A DNA stretch of 15,227 nt from an uncultured Eubacteriales bacterium (GCA_934401725.1 CAKRSS010000049.1:1-15227); one strand, 5' to 3'. Shown: positions 1-6,538, counted from the first letter of the stretch. Notes: a model not told the origin generated them from the sequence alone. A program made the numbers and translations.

Positions 1-42
1 GGGGGCGAACCGTAGGTTAGTCCCCTTTGGTGCACTCTTTTG

Positions 43-72
43 GTACTTTTCTGTTGCATAACAGAAAAGTAC
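43..72. repeat. 13-bp perfect palindrome
   Basis: GTACTTTTCTGTT at 43-55 is the exact reverse complement of 60-72, with a GCAT loop. No T-run follows directly, so it is not a standard intrinsic terminator. It sits at the head of the tandem repeat array and may be part of that element, or the 3' structure of a gene lying outside the window. Confidence 0.75.
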
Positions 73-255
73 ACTTCGATATCGTCGGAATTCGCCACGG
101 CGGCAGCCTGCCAAGGCTAAAGAACTCTTTTTCAAAACCGCTTTCCGCCGACGTTCGGCGAGTACACTTCTCCACCGTCGGTGGCCTCCACGGCGTGCGC
201 CCGCCAAGGCTAAAGAACTTTTCTTAAAAAACGCTTCCCGCCGAGCACCCCGGCG
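68..255. repeat. Tandem pair of a 93-base imperfect repeat
   Basis: Copy 1 starts at 68 and copy 2 at 161, both with AGTACACTTC. The CCAAGGCTAAAGAACT core recurs at 111 and 204, which keeps the 93-base spacing. Copy 2 ends near 255, two bases longer. Both copies end in CCGCCG...CGGCG. Translation gives two similar peptides, but the in-frame ORF has no ribosome-binding site or family resemblance. This looks like a non-coding repeat. Confidence 0.7.
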
Positions 256-311
256 CACTGCCGTGTTTGAAGGCACACCTTCAGCGCATAGGCATATGCA
301 ATACGTCTCAC

Positions 312-416
312 CCCGGCGTGCGCCCGCCAAGGTCAAAGAACTTTTCTTAAACGCATACGTGCAACATCAACGAAGTGCTGCCGCACTTCATTGATTGTAA
401 TAGCCCACACCCCATT
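312..416. repeat. Third copy of the AAAGAACT repeat block
   Basis: CGGCGTGCGCCCGCCAAGG is followed by TCAAAGAACTTTTCTTAAA and then GCATACGTGCA. The first part matches the second tandem copy (about 191-230). The GCATACGTGCA and AGCCCAC parts match the block at 7114-7195. This links the region upstream of eno with the one upstream of nadE. Confidence 0.65.
366..395. repeat. Palindrome embedded in the repeat block
   Basis: ATCAA-c-GAAGTGC at 366-378 pairs with GCACTTC-a-TTGAT at 383-395 around a TGCC loop. That is twelve pairs with one mismatch. No T-run follows. The related block at 7114-7195 lacks this hairpin, so it looks like a separate insert. Confidence 0.6.
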
Positions 417-486
417 ATATTCCCTCCCTCCCCACCCGGTGCATATTCGGCGCAAGCGCGGAAATAATATGAACGTACAACATAAC

Positions 487-494
487 AAGGAAGG
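487..494 (+). promoter_or_regulatory. Ribosome-binding site of eno
   Basis: AAGGAAGG lies nine bases before the ATG at 504. It supports that start over any internal ATG. Confidence 0.8.
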
Positions 495-503
495 TATAAA
501 GCC

Positions 504-1817
504 ATGAACAAACCCCAGATAGTAAAATGCTCCGCACGCGAAATTCTCGACTCGCGCGGCAATCCCACAGTCGAGGCCACCGTCTTTCTCAGCGACGGCA
601 CGGTCGGCGTTGCAGGAGTGCCGTCGGGCGCGTCAACGGGAATCTTCGAGGCGCACGAGCTGCGCGATAACGATACCGAACGCTACAGCGGACGCGGCGT
701 GCTTGAGGCAGTCAAGGGCGTCATAAAGCGCATTTCCCCCGCCGTCGCAGGCGCTTACGCCTCCGAGCAGGCCGAAATCGACAAGATTCTCTGCGAGCTC
801 GACGGCACGCCGAACAAGTCCCGCCTCGGCGCAAACGCGACGCTCGCCGTCTCGCTCGCCTGCGCACGCGCCGCCGCCAACTGGTACGGCCTCCCCCTCT
901 ACCGCTACCTCGGCGGAATGGGCGCATGCCGCATGCCCGTCCCCATGATGAACATCCTCAACGGTGGCGCGCACGCCTCCAACAACATCGAAATTCAGGA
1001 ATTCATGATAGTCCCTCTCGGCGCTGAGAGCTTCTGCGAGGCGCTGCGCATGGGCAGCGAAATATTCCACGCGCTCGGCCGCATACTCCGCCGCGACGGC
1101 TACGCCTCGACCGTCGGCGACGAGGGTGGCTACGCCCCCGACCTTTCCGACGACGAGCAGGCCATAGCACTCATCTGCCGCGCCATCGAGGAGGCGGGCT
1201 ACGATACCGACCGCGTCAAAATCGCGCTCGATGCCGCCTCGGGAGAGTGGTATTCCGAGGCCGACGGCTCCTACGTCATGCACAAGCACGGCGAGCGTTA
1301 CAGCCGCGACGACCTCATGCTCTACTGGGAAAGCCTCTGCTCAAAGTACCCCATAATCTCGCTCGAGGACGGCCTCGACCAGCGCGATTTCGACGGCTGG
1401 AGCCGCCTGACCGAGCGCCTCGGCGACCGCATGATGCTGGTCGGCGACGACCTGTTCGTCACCAACACGCGGCGGCTGGCGCGCGGCATTGCCGAGGGCG
1501 CGGCCAACGCCATTCTCATCAAGCCCAACCAGATAGGCACGCTCAGCGAAACGCTGCGCGTCATTCAGCTGGCGCGCGAGTCGGGCTACCGCTTCATTCT
1601 CTCGCATCGCTCGGGCGAGACCGAGGACACAACGCTCGCCGACATCGCGGTGGCCGTCAACTCCCCCTTCATCAAGACAGGCGCGCCCTGCCGCGGCGAG
1701 CGCGTCGCCAAATACAATCGCCTGCTGCGCATCGAGTCGTCGCTCAACTCGAGCGCCATCTACGGCTGGCGCGCCGAGCGCGCCGCGCACACGGAGGCGG
1801 AAACTGTGAGAGTGTAA
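504..1817 (+). CDS. eno: Enolase (phosphopyruvate hydratase)
   Basis: Enolase catalyses 2-phosphoglycerate to phosphoenolpyruvate plus water in cytosolic glycolysis and gluconeogenesis. The 437-residue protein has the normal full length. Visible landmarks are SGASTG at 41-46, H157, QEF with E166, GDEGG with E207, the three Mg2+ ligands D243, E288 and D315, catalytic K340 in the signature LIKPNQIGTLSE, the SHRSGETEDT loop (H368, R369, S370) and K391 in KTGAP. All residues expected by comparison with E. coli enolase are therefore present. Several usually constant neighbours differ: HASNNIEIQEF instead of HADNNVDIQEF, DEGGYAP instead of DEGGFAP, KPNQ instead of KVNQ, and EDGLDQRDF in the EDG segment. 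It stands alone, not next to gap, pgk, tpi or gpm, and is closed by its own terminator. Function is confident; a paralogue elsewhere in the genome cannot be excluded. Confidence 0.97.
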   Translation: MNKPQIVKCSAREILDSRGNPTVEATVFLSDGTVGVAGVPSGASTGIFEAHELRDNDTERYSGRGVLEAVKGVIKRISPAVAGAYASEQAEIDKILCELDGTPNKSRLGANATLAVSLACARAAANWYGLPLYRYLGGMGACRMPVPMMNILNGGAHASNNIEIQEFMIVPLGAESFCEALRMGSEIFHALGRILRRDGYASTVGDEGGYAPDLSDDEQAIALICRAIEEAGYDTDRVKIALDAASGEWYSEADGSYVMHKHGERYSRDDLMLYWESLCSKYPIISLEDGLDQRDFDGWSRLTERLGDRMMLVGDDLFVTNTRRLARGIAEGAANAILIKPNQIGTLSETLRVIQLARESGYRFILSHRSGETEDTTLADIAVAVNSPFIKTGAPCRGERVAKYNRLLRIESSLNSSAIYGWRAERAAHTEAETVRV

Positions 1818-1837
1818 AGTCCGACCCACGCAAAACC

Positions 1838-1882
1838 AAATCCTCCCGTCAGTCCCCTCTGACTGTCGGGAGGATTTATTTT
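1838..1882 (+). terminator. Intrinsic terminator after eno
   Basis: AAATCCTCCCG at 1838-1848 pairs with CGGGAGGATTT at 1867-1877. An inner TCAG/CTGA stem is separated from it by a small bulge, and TTATTTT follows. It lies 20 bases after the eno stop codon. Confidence 0.85.
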
Positions 1883-2078
1883 GGTCGTCAAACTTTTCGC
1901 GGTCACGCCCCGGATTTCCTTTTCGATAACATGTTTTCTGACAAAATCCGACCCCGCCGCATATTATTGTATTGAGCTTTGCGCTCAATAATCTGATAAT
2001 CCGGGGGGCGGCGACAAAAAAGCCCTCCCCGGCGGCCGGCGCGTCGCGGCGCGCGGCCGGAAAGGTAGGGTAATTTAT
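1883..2078. other. Structured, GC-rich leader region before cotJA
   Basis: This gap before the cotJ operon carries several potential hairpins. TATTGAGC at 1970-1977 pairs with GCTCAATA at 1983-1990. CCGGGG at 2001-2006 pairs with CCCCGG at 2027-2032, and a GC-rich stretch with partial dyad symmetry lies at 2034-2060. In B. subtilis cotJ is transcribed by sporulation sigma-E, but I could not find a sequence here that fits the sigma-E -35/-10 pattern with correct spacing. The ribosome-binding region GGAAAGGTAGGG is at 2059-2070. Confidence 0.5.
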
Positions 2079-2639
2079 ATGAGATTCAATTCGAACGACA
2101 GCCGCACTCCGTCCGAGCGCATTGACGGCGAGCTGCTGCGTCGTTTAATAGAACAGAACAACGCCATGCCCGGCACAACGCGCGGGCCGCGGCGCAACGG
2201 ACGCGGCGTGAGTGAGGACGGCCCGTCGATGCCGTGGCCGCCTGTTGGAGGTCGCGGTGGCGTCGTTGACGGCACGATGCGCCGCGGTGAGTCCGGAATG
2301 CTCTCCCGCAACGAGTCCGGCAACGGCGGTAACGGTTCCGGCGGCTGTGGCTGTGGAAACTGTGGCTGCGGAGGCACAGGAAACGGCGACTGCGGCTGTG
2401 GCGGCAACGGTACGAACGGTAACGGCATACGTGGCAACGGCACCACCGACAGAAACGGCATGAGTGGCAACGGCGGCGACACCGTCAGCTGGGGGCTTTA
2501 CGGCTACCCGCTCGCCATGGTCTACGCGCCGGTGCAGTGCTTCGGCGAGCTGTACGAGCCCGACAAGGGACTCTCGCAGGGCACGATATTCCGTCAGCTC
2601 GACCTTCCGTTCACAGGGAAAGGAGGCTGTCGTCAATGA
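2079..2639 (+). CDS. cotJA: Spore coat-associated protein CotJA with Gly/Cys-rich insertion
   Basis: CotJA is part of the CotJ complex of the inner spore coat. The CotJA domain is in the last third (about 138-180): YPLAMVYAPVQ, FGELYEPDKGLSQGTIF and LDLPF, matching the family pattern PLAMAYVP...Y.PEKGL..GTIF..LDLPF. B. subtilis CotJA is only about 80 residues; this protein has 186. The extra length is a polar N-terminal part with a short possible helix (about 13-28) and a low-complexity segment at about 80-133 rich in Gly and Asn, with Cys at 90, 92, 95, 97, 105 and 107. Two further Cys (154, 184) lie in and after the domain. The ATG follows GGAAAGGTAGGG. Its stop overlaps the cotJB start (ATGA), so the two are translationally coupled. 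The domain call is strong; the role of the insertion is unknown. Confidence 0.85.
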   Translation: MRFNSNDSRTPSERIDGELLRRLIEQNNAMPGTTRGPRRNGRGVSEDGPSMPWPPVGGRGGVVDGTMRRGESGMLSRNESGNGGNGSGGCGCGNCGCGGTGNGDCGCGGNGTNGNGIRGNGTTDRNGMSGNGGDTVSWGLYGYPLAMVYAPVQCFGELYEPDKGLSQGTIFRQLDLPFTGKGGCRQ

Positions 2640-2926
2640 TAAATCCCAAGAACAACTGCTCCTGCGGCGGACGCGGCTGCCGTGAGCTTGCACAGCGGGT
2701 CAAGGAGCTTGATTTCGCCATCAACGAGGTAACGCTTTACCTCGACGTCTACCCCGACAGCGCCCCGGCGCTGGAATATTACAACTGCATGCTGGCGCGG
2801 CGCGCGGCGGCGGTTGAGGAATACGAATCGTCCTGCGGCCCGCTGACCATGTACGGCAACCGCGGCGACAACTGGCAATGGGTGCGCGGCCCCTGGCCGT
2901 GGCAGTCCGGCGGAGAGGATAGGTGA
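2636..2926 (+). CDS. cotJB: Spore coat protein CotJB
   Basis: This is a 96-residue member of the CotJB family, the middle component of the CotJ spore-coat complex. The family pattern is clear: a predicted helical part with VKELDFAINEVTLYLDVYPD (about residues 18-37), a second helix with EYYNCMLARR, then CGPLTMYGN and the C-terminal WVRGPWPWQ. I chose the ATG at 2636 because AGGAGG at 2621-2626 lies nine bases before it and the protein then has family length; a longer frame from 2537 would run back into cotJA. The N-terminus carries a small Cys cluster (C8, C10, C15), echoing the Cys-rich CotJA. It overlaps cotJA by four bases, and its stop is within nine bases of the start of cotJC. Confidence 0.93.
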   Translation: MINPKNNCSCGGRGCRELAQRVKELDFAINEVTLYLDVYPDSAPALEYYNCMLARRAAAVEEYESSCGPLTMYGNRGDNWQWVRGPWPWQSGGEDR

Positions 2927-2931
2927 GCCCA

Positions 2932-3546
2932 ATGTGGATATATGAGAAAAAGCTGCAATACCCGGTCAAAATCAAGACCCCCAACGCCAAGCTGGCGCAG
3001 GTAATAATCAGCCAGCTCGGCGGTCCCGACGGCGAGCTGGCCGCCTCCATGCGCTATCTAAACCAACGCTACAGCATGCCGTACGACGAGGTCATCGGCA
3101 TACTGACCGATGTCGGAAGCGAGGAGCTGGCGCATCTCGAGATGGTCGCGGCGATAATCCACCAGCTGACGCGCGACCTCAGCGAGGACGACATCAAGGG
3201 CACGCCCTTCGCCAACTACTTCGTCGACCACACCCTCGGAGCCTACCCGCAGGCCGCCTCCGGTGCCCCATTCGACGCCAAATGCTTCGCCGTCAAGGGT
3301 GACATCCTCGCCGATCTGCATGACGATTTGGCAGCAGAACAAAAAGCCCGCTCAACCTACGACAACATTCTGCGGCTTTGCGACGACCCTGACGTGCGCG
3401 ATCCTATAAAGTTCCTGCGCGAGCGCGAGATTGTACACTATCAGCGCTTCTGCGACGCGCTGCGCGTGACGCAGGACCGGCTCGACTCCAAAAACTTTTA
3501 CGCCTGCAACCCGAGCTTTGACCGCGGCTGCGGTAAGCGCGGCTGA
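2932..3546 (+). CDS. cotJC: Spore coat protein CotJC, manganese-catalase family
   Basis: CotJC belongs to the manganese (di-manganese) catalase family and is a spore-coat component; it may remove hydrogen peroxide, though activity of the coat protein is not shown by sequence. The protein has 204 residues from the ATG at 2932, which gives the canonical N-terminus MWIYEKKLQYPVKI. A GTG at 2923, overlapping the cotJB stop, is an alternative start adding three residues; GGAGAGG at 2912-2918 could serve either. Likely metal ligands are E35 in DGELAA, E65 and H68 in EELAHLEM, E136 in LAAEQKAR and H169 in REREIVHYQRF, so the dinuclear site looks complete. The C-terminal tail has two extra Cys (C192, C200). 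It is the last gene of the operon and is followed by a palindromic repeat and a strong hairpin. Confidence 0.94.
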   Translation: MWIYEKKLQYPVKIKTPNAKLAQVIISQLGGPDGELAASMRYLNQRYSMPYDEVIGILTDVGSEELAHLEMVAAIIHQLTRDLSEDDIKGTPFANYFVDHTLGAYPQAASGAPFDAKCFAVKGDILADLHDDLAAEQKARSTYDNILRLCDDPDVRDPIKFLREREIVHYQRFCDALRVTQDRLDSKNFYACNPSFDRGCGKRG

Positions 3547-3594
3547 GAGAGGCAAACAGGGTAACGTCACCCCGAAAAGGACAGGACAAAAGCA

Positions 3595-3630
3595 CCGCCG
3601 CGCAATTGCGACACCGGAATTGCGCGGCGG
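3595..3630. repeat. Palindromic repeat, copy A (CCGCGCAATT hairpin)
   Basis: CCGCCGCGCAATT at 3595-3607 is the exact reverse complement of 3618-3630, with a 10-base loop GCGACACCGG. No T-run follows on the plus strand. The core CCGCG.AATT, a 10-base loop containing CGAC, and AATTGCGCGG recur in the hairpin at 7047-7098. That makes these two members of one intergenic repeat family. Confidence 0.75.
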
Positions 3631-3634
3631 AACT

Positions 3635-3664
3635 AAAAAACCCCGGCTCCTCACGGAGCCGGGG
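3635..3664 (-). terminator. Intrinsic terminator of the lipoprotein gene (possibly bidirectional)
   Basis: CCCCGGCTCC at 3641-3650 pairs perfectly with GGAGCCGGGG at 3655-3664 around TCAC. Read on the minus strand it is followed by six T (3640-3635), 18 bases beyond the lipoprotein stop codon. On the plus strand AAAACTTTTTATT follows, so it may also stop transcripts from cotJC. Confidence 0.9.
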
Positions 3665-3681
3665 AAAACTTTTTATTCGGA

Positions 3682-5301
3682 TTACCACAGAGTGGGAACG
3701 CCGTTGACGTCGTGCCAGCAGCCTGCCTTTGCGGTGTCGCTGTAGAAGTACAGCGTAGCCGTGATGGTCAGCGTGAGGTTATTGGAGGCGTGAACGTTGA
3801 TGCGGCACCAGTTATCCTGGTAGCTTGCGCCCTTGTAGTAAACTCTCTTGAGCGAGGTGCAGAACACGAATGCGTTCTCGCCGATGGTGTCGACCTTGGA
3901 GCCGATCACGACCTCGGTCATAGCGGTGCAGTTGTTGAAAGCGTATGCGTTGATGTCGTAAACGGTGTCGGGAATGGTCACGGACTTGAGCGATGTGCAA
4001 CCGTCAAATGCATGAGAGCTGATGGCATCGAGGCCGGCACCGATCTTGACAGCAACTATGCTGGTGCAGTTTGCGAATACATAATCGCCAAGCTTGACAA
4101 CGGAGTTGGGCAGGTCAGCCATAAGGAGGTTGGTACAACCGTCGAATGCGTGAGCACCGATGGTAGCGAGGCCTGCGTTCATGGTGACATAGTTCAGCGT
4201 CTTAGCGCCGTAGAAGGCGTAGTCGCTGATAGCGGTAACAGTGGTGGGAACGTCGAATGCAGTCACAACCTTACCTGCGGGGTAAGCGACCAGCGTGGTG
4301 GGAAGACCGCTGGCATTGAGCTTATAGAGAACGCCGTCAGCAACGTAGAACACCTTGCTGGAGGCGTCGGCCAGCTTGAACTGAGTCAGGTTGACGCAGC
4401 CTGCGAAAGCGGAAGGACGAACGTCCGTAATGGAAGCGGGGACAGTGTACTCGCTGAGAGCCTTGCCGGCCGGGAATGCAACGATGGTCTTGGTGTCCTT
4501 GGTGTAGAGCACATCGCTGACAGCGGTGAAGTACTTGTTCTCGGTCTCAACAGTGATGGAGTTGAGCGAGGTGCAACCTGCGAATGCGCCGTCGCCGATG
4601 GAGATAACGCTTGCGGGCAGGTAAACGGACTTAATCGTGGTATTGCCTGCAAAAGCGCCTGCCGCGATAGCGGTGACGTTCTTGCCGTCGGCATTGGTGG
4701 AGTAGATGATGATGTCGGTGTCAGTGCACAGACCGATTCCGGTAACGGTCAGAGTGCCGTCGGCGTTCTGAGAATAGGACAGACCGACAGAACCGGTTGC
4801 GTTGGTGTAGCTGTCAGAGTAGTTGTTGCCGCAGACCGAGCAGGTGTGAACTGTGTAGCCCTGGGTGGTCTTGGTGGGCTTGATTACGCTGTCAACATAC
4901 TTGTGACCTGCCGCCGCGAGCTTCTGGGTCTCGGTAGCGCCGCAAACGGTGCAGGTATGTGTCTGCACGCCCTCGGCGGTGCAGGTGGGAGCGGTGGTGG
5001 TCACCCACTCGCCGTAGGTATGCGCAATCATCTCGGTGGGATTGTCGGTGTACTGATCGCCGCAATCACACAGGTGCAGCGTGTAGCCAGCCTTTGTGCA
5101 GGTGGGAGCGACGACGGTTTCCTTATAATTATGTACGTGCTCTGTGGTGGTCTCCTGCGGAGTCGTGGTGGGAGCTTCCGTGGTTTGGCTGTCGGACGTG
5201 CCTATGATGGACGGGTTATCGTCGTTCTTACAGGACGCCAGCGTGAGCATCATGACGAGTGCCAGAATCGGCAGAGCCAGACGCAAAATCTTGTTTTTCA
5301 T
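3682..5301 (-). CDS. Surface lipoprotein: His/Cys repeats plus BspA-type leucine-rich repeats
   Basis: A 539-residue protein predicted to be anchored to the outer face of the membrane. The start ATG at 5301 has AAGGAG six bases upstream; an earlier in-frame TTG at 5316 would lie across that site. Residues 1-24 form a lipoprotein signal peptide (MKNK, a hydrophobic core, lipobox LASC with C24), followed by a Thr-rich linker (35-55). Three related units at about 57-86, 94-125 and 133-163 each have H.Y..., a G.. segment, H and a C..CG-like pair (CDCG in the first, CTVCG and CSVCG in the others). From about 185 to 510 there are many BspA-type leucine-rich repeats (AFAGC/AFDGC TSL..., IPDTV..I...AF). 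The C-terminus WCRINVH...GCWHDVNGVPTLW is typical of such proteins. These families act in adhesion or protein binding; the ligand is unknown. Base composition looks less GC-rich than the flanking genes. It is monocistronic, with its own promoter and terminator. Confidence 0.88.
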   Translation of the reverse strand: MKNKILRLALPILALVMMLTLASCKNDDNPSIIGTSDSQTTEAPTTTPQETTTEHVHNYKETVVAPTCTKAGYTLHLCDCGDQYTDNPTEMIAHTYGEWVTTTAPTCTAEGVQTHTCTVCGATETQKLAAAGHKYVDSVIKPTKTTQGYTVHTCSVCGNNYSDSYTNATGSVGLSYSQNADGTLTVTGIGLCTDTDIIIYSTNADGKNVTAIAAGAFAGNTTIKSVYLPASVISIGDGAFAGCTSLNSITVETENKYFTAVSDVLYTKDTKTIVAFPAGKALSEYTVPASITDVRPSAFAGCVNLTQFKLADASSKVFYVADGVLYKLNASGLPTTLVAYPAGKVVTAFDVPTTVTAISDYAFYGAKTLNYVTMNAGLATIGAHAFDGCTNLLMADLPNSVVKLGDYVFANCTSIVAVKIGAGLDAISSHAFDGCTSLKSVTIPDTVYDINAYAFNNCTAMTEVVIGSKVDTIGENAFVFCTSLKRVYYKGASYQDNWCRINVHASNNLTLTITATLYFYSDTAKAGCWHDVNGVPTLW

Positions 5302-5344
5302 ATGTTTCTCCTTCAAAATTGTACAAGAGTGTCATGTGGTTGTC

Positions 5345-5367
5345 ACCGACATCCGGACCTTGTCGGT
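5345..5367. promoter_or_regulatory. Dyad in the 5' leader of the lipoprotein gene
   Basis: ACCGACA at 5345-5351 pairs exactly with TGTCGGT at 5361-5367. The 9-base loop itself contains the palindrome TCCGGA. It lies just downstream of the minus-strand promoter, so it could be an operator or a leader hairpin. Function is unproven. Confidence 0.4.
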
Positions 5368-5374
5368 ATGCCAT

Positions 5375-5403
5375 AGTATAGCATACATGACCGCCGTTTG
5401 CAA
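5375..5403 (-). promoter_or_regulatory. Sigma-A-type promoter of the lipoprotein gene
   Basis: On the minus strand, TTGCAA (5403-5398) is followed after exactly 17 bases by TATACT (5380-5375). This would start transcription about 65-70 bases before the ATG at 5301. Confidence 0.7.
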
Positions 5404-5526
5404 GGGAGTTCAGAAAAATATCACGCTTATTTCGTAGAAAATTAACAATTTGGGCAGTCTGTATATAAGCAAAACGCTGAAAACGCAAGTTTTTTACCTG
5501 TATATTACATTTTGAGTCGCCGGTGA

Positions 5527-5555
5527 TTGATTTTTGCGTCACAATGTGATACAAT
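5527..5555 (+). promoter_or_regulatory. Sigma-A-type promoter of the hydrolase-ruvX operon
   Basis: TTGATT at 5527-5532, a 17-base spacer and TACAAT at 5550-5555. The start point would be near 5562, after the ATG at 5534. This rules out that earlier ATG and supports the GTG start at 5588. Confidence 0.75.
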
Positions 5556-5587
5556 ACTATGTACAAGTAAAAAGAGGAGGTTTTATT

Positions 5588-6526
5588 GTGATATACACCA
5601 CCGGAAGCTATGCCTCGTCCGACGGGCGCAGCACAATAGTGTACAGTCTCTGGGAACCGGAGACGCCGGCGCGCGCCGTGCTTCAGATAAGCCACGGCAT
5701 GTGCGAATATGTCGGGAGATACGCCGGATTTGCCGAGTTCCTGACCGCGCACGGCATTGCCGTTGCGGGCAACGACCACATAGGCCACGGCCGCAGCGCC
5801 GCGACGGAGGACGACCTCGGCTTCATTCCGCGGGATGCGGGCGGTGACGCGCTTGTCGCCGACCTTTTCACACTGACCGGCATTCTCAAGGAGCGCTTCC
5901 CCTCCCTGCCGTATTTTCTGATGGGGCACAGCATGGGCTCGTTCATCGCACGCCTCTACCTGTCCGCGCACGGCGAGGGACTGGACGGAGCCATCATAAT
6001 GGGCACCGGCGGGCCGGACAACCCGACAGGTATTGCCAAATTAATGGCGCGTGCGGACGCGGCGTTTCACTCTCCGCGCCACCGCTCGCATTTCATCAAC
6101 AACATCGCCTTCGGCTCCTACGCCAAGCATTACGGCCGCGGGGCGTCCCCCTACGACTGGCTGTCGCGTGACGAGGAAAACAAGCGCCGCTACGCCGCCG
6201 ACCCGTTCTGCACCTTCATCTTCACGGCGGACGGTTTTTACACGCTGTTCAGTATGCTCTCGCGCGTCTCGGACAAGCGCTGGCCGTCGACGCTGCCGCA
6301 GGCTCTGCCCGTGCTGATGGTCAGCGGCGACGACGACCCGGTCGGCAGCTACGGCCGCGGGGTCGAGAAGATATACCGCCGCCTGCTCGCGGCAGGCATG
6401 AAGGACGTCACGCTCAAGCTGTACCCGGACGACCGTCACGAGATACTCAACGAGGTCGACCGCGACAAGGTCATGGCCGATATACTCGCCTGGCTCGACG
6501 CCCGCGTGCTGACTGCGGGGAAATAA
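5588..6526 (+). CDS. Alpha/beta hydrolase, monoacylglycerol-lipase-like
   Basis: A 312-residue, apparently cytosolic serine hydrolase of the Hydrolase_4 (serine aminopeptidase S33 / monoglyceride lipase) type. I see the oxyanion-region HGM...Y at 36-45, NDHIGHGRS at 62-70, the nucleophile elbow GHSMGS with S115, an acid D250 in GDDDPVG, and the catalytic H284 in DDRHEILNE. This completes the Ser-Asp-His triad. A cap of about 100 residues lies between strands, as is usual for the family. The substrate cannot be read from sequence; short esters, monoacylglycerols or lysophospholipids are typical. The GTG start follows AGAGGAGG (5573-5580) by seven bases and lies downstream of a good promoter; no signal peptide is seen. 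ruvX follows after 12 bases and is probably co-transcribed, without obvious functional connection. Confidence 0.88.
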   Translation: MIYTTGSYASSDGRSTIVYSLWEPETPARAVLQISHGMCEYVGRYAGFAEFLTAHGIAVAGNDHIGHGRSAATEDDLGFIPRDAGGDALVADLFTLTGILKERFPSLPYFLMGHSMGSFIARLYLSAHGEGLDGAIIMGTGGPDNPTGIAKLMARADAAFHSPRHRSHFINNIAFGSYAKHYGRGASPYDWLSRDEENKRRYAADPFCTFIFTADGFYTLFSMLSRVSDKRWPSTLPQALPVLMVSGDDDPVGSYGRGVEKIYRRLLAAGMKDVTLKLYPDDRHEILNEVDRDKVMADILAWLDARVLTAGK

Positions 6527-6538
6527 TCGGGGAGCGTT

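Larger units (their letters stand above)
1..503. other. Repeat-rich intergenic region upstream of eno
   Basis: There is no convincing gene here. It contains a possible small hairpin at 1-25 (GGGG and AACC pairing with GGTT and CCCC), a perfect 13-bp palindrome at 43-72, two tandem copies of a 93-base unit at 68-255, a third related block at 312-416, and another palindrome at 366-395. The only sizeable plus-strand open frame (27-227) is the translation of the tandem repeat. No promoter for eno stands out: a TTGATT at 391-396 and AT-rich TATATT and AATAAT stretches near 416 and 471 are candidates, but none has consensus spacing. Confidence 0.75.

Noticed and set aside
27..227. Plus-strand open frame of 66 codons
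   Set aside because: It is the translation of the hairpin and tandem repeat, without a ribosome-binding site; the peptide repeat just mirrors the DNA repeat.
68..255. CRISPR-like array
   Set aside because: Only two long, imperfect units without short identical repeats, unique spacers or cas genes.
1950..2000. Sigma-E promoter for cotJ
   Set aside because: CATATT-like and TGATAAT-like strings occur, but the spacing and the -10 pattern do not fit the sigma-E consensus.
3712..5376. Plus-strand open frame of 554 codons opposite the lipoprotein gene
   Set aside because: The minus-strand frame has a lipoprotein signal, ribosome-binding site, promoter, terminator and leucine-rich repeats. The plus frame is the antisense shadow of that repetitive gene.
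5534..5587. Earlier ATG start of the hydrolase
   Set aside because: The ATG at 5534 lies between the -35 and -10 boxes, and the proper ribosome-binding site comes later, before GTG at 5588.
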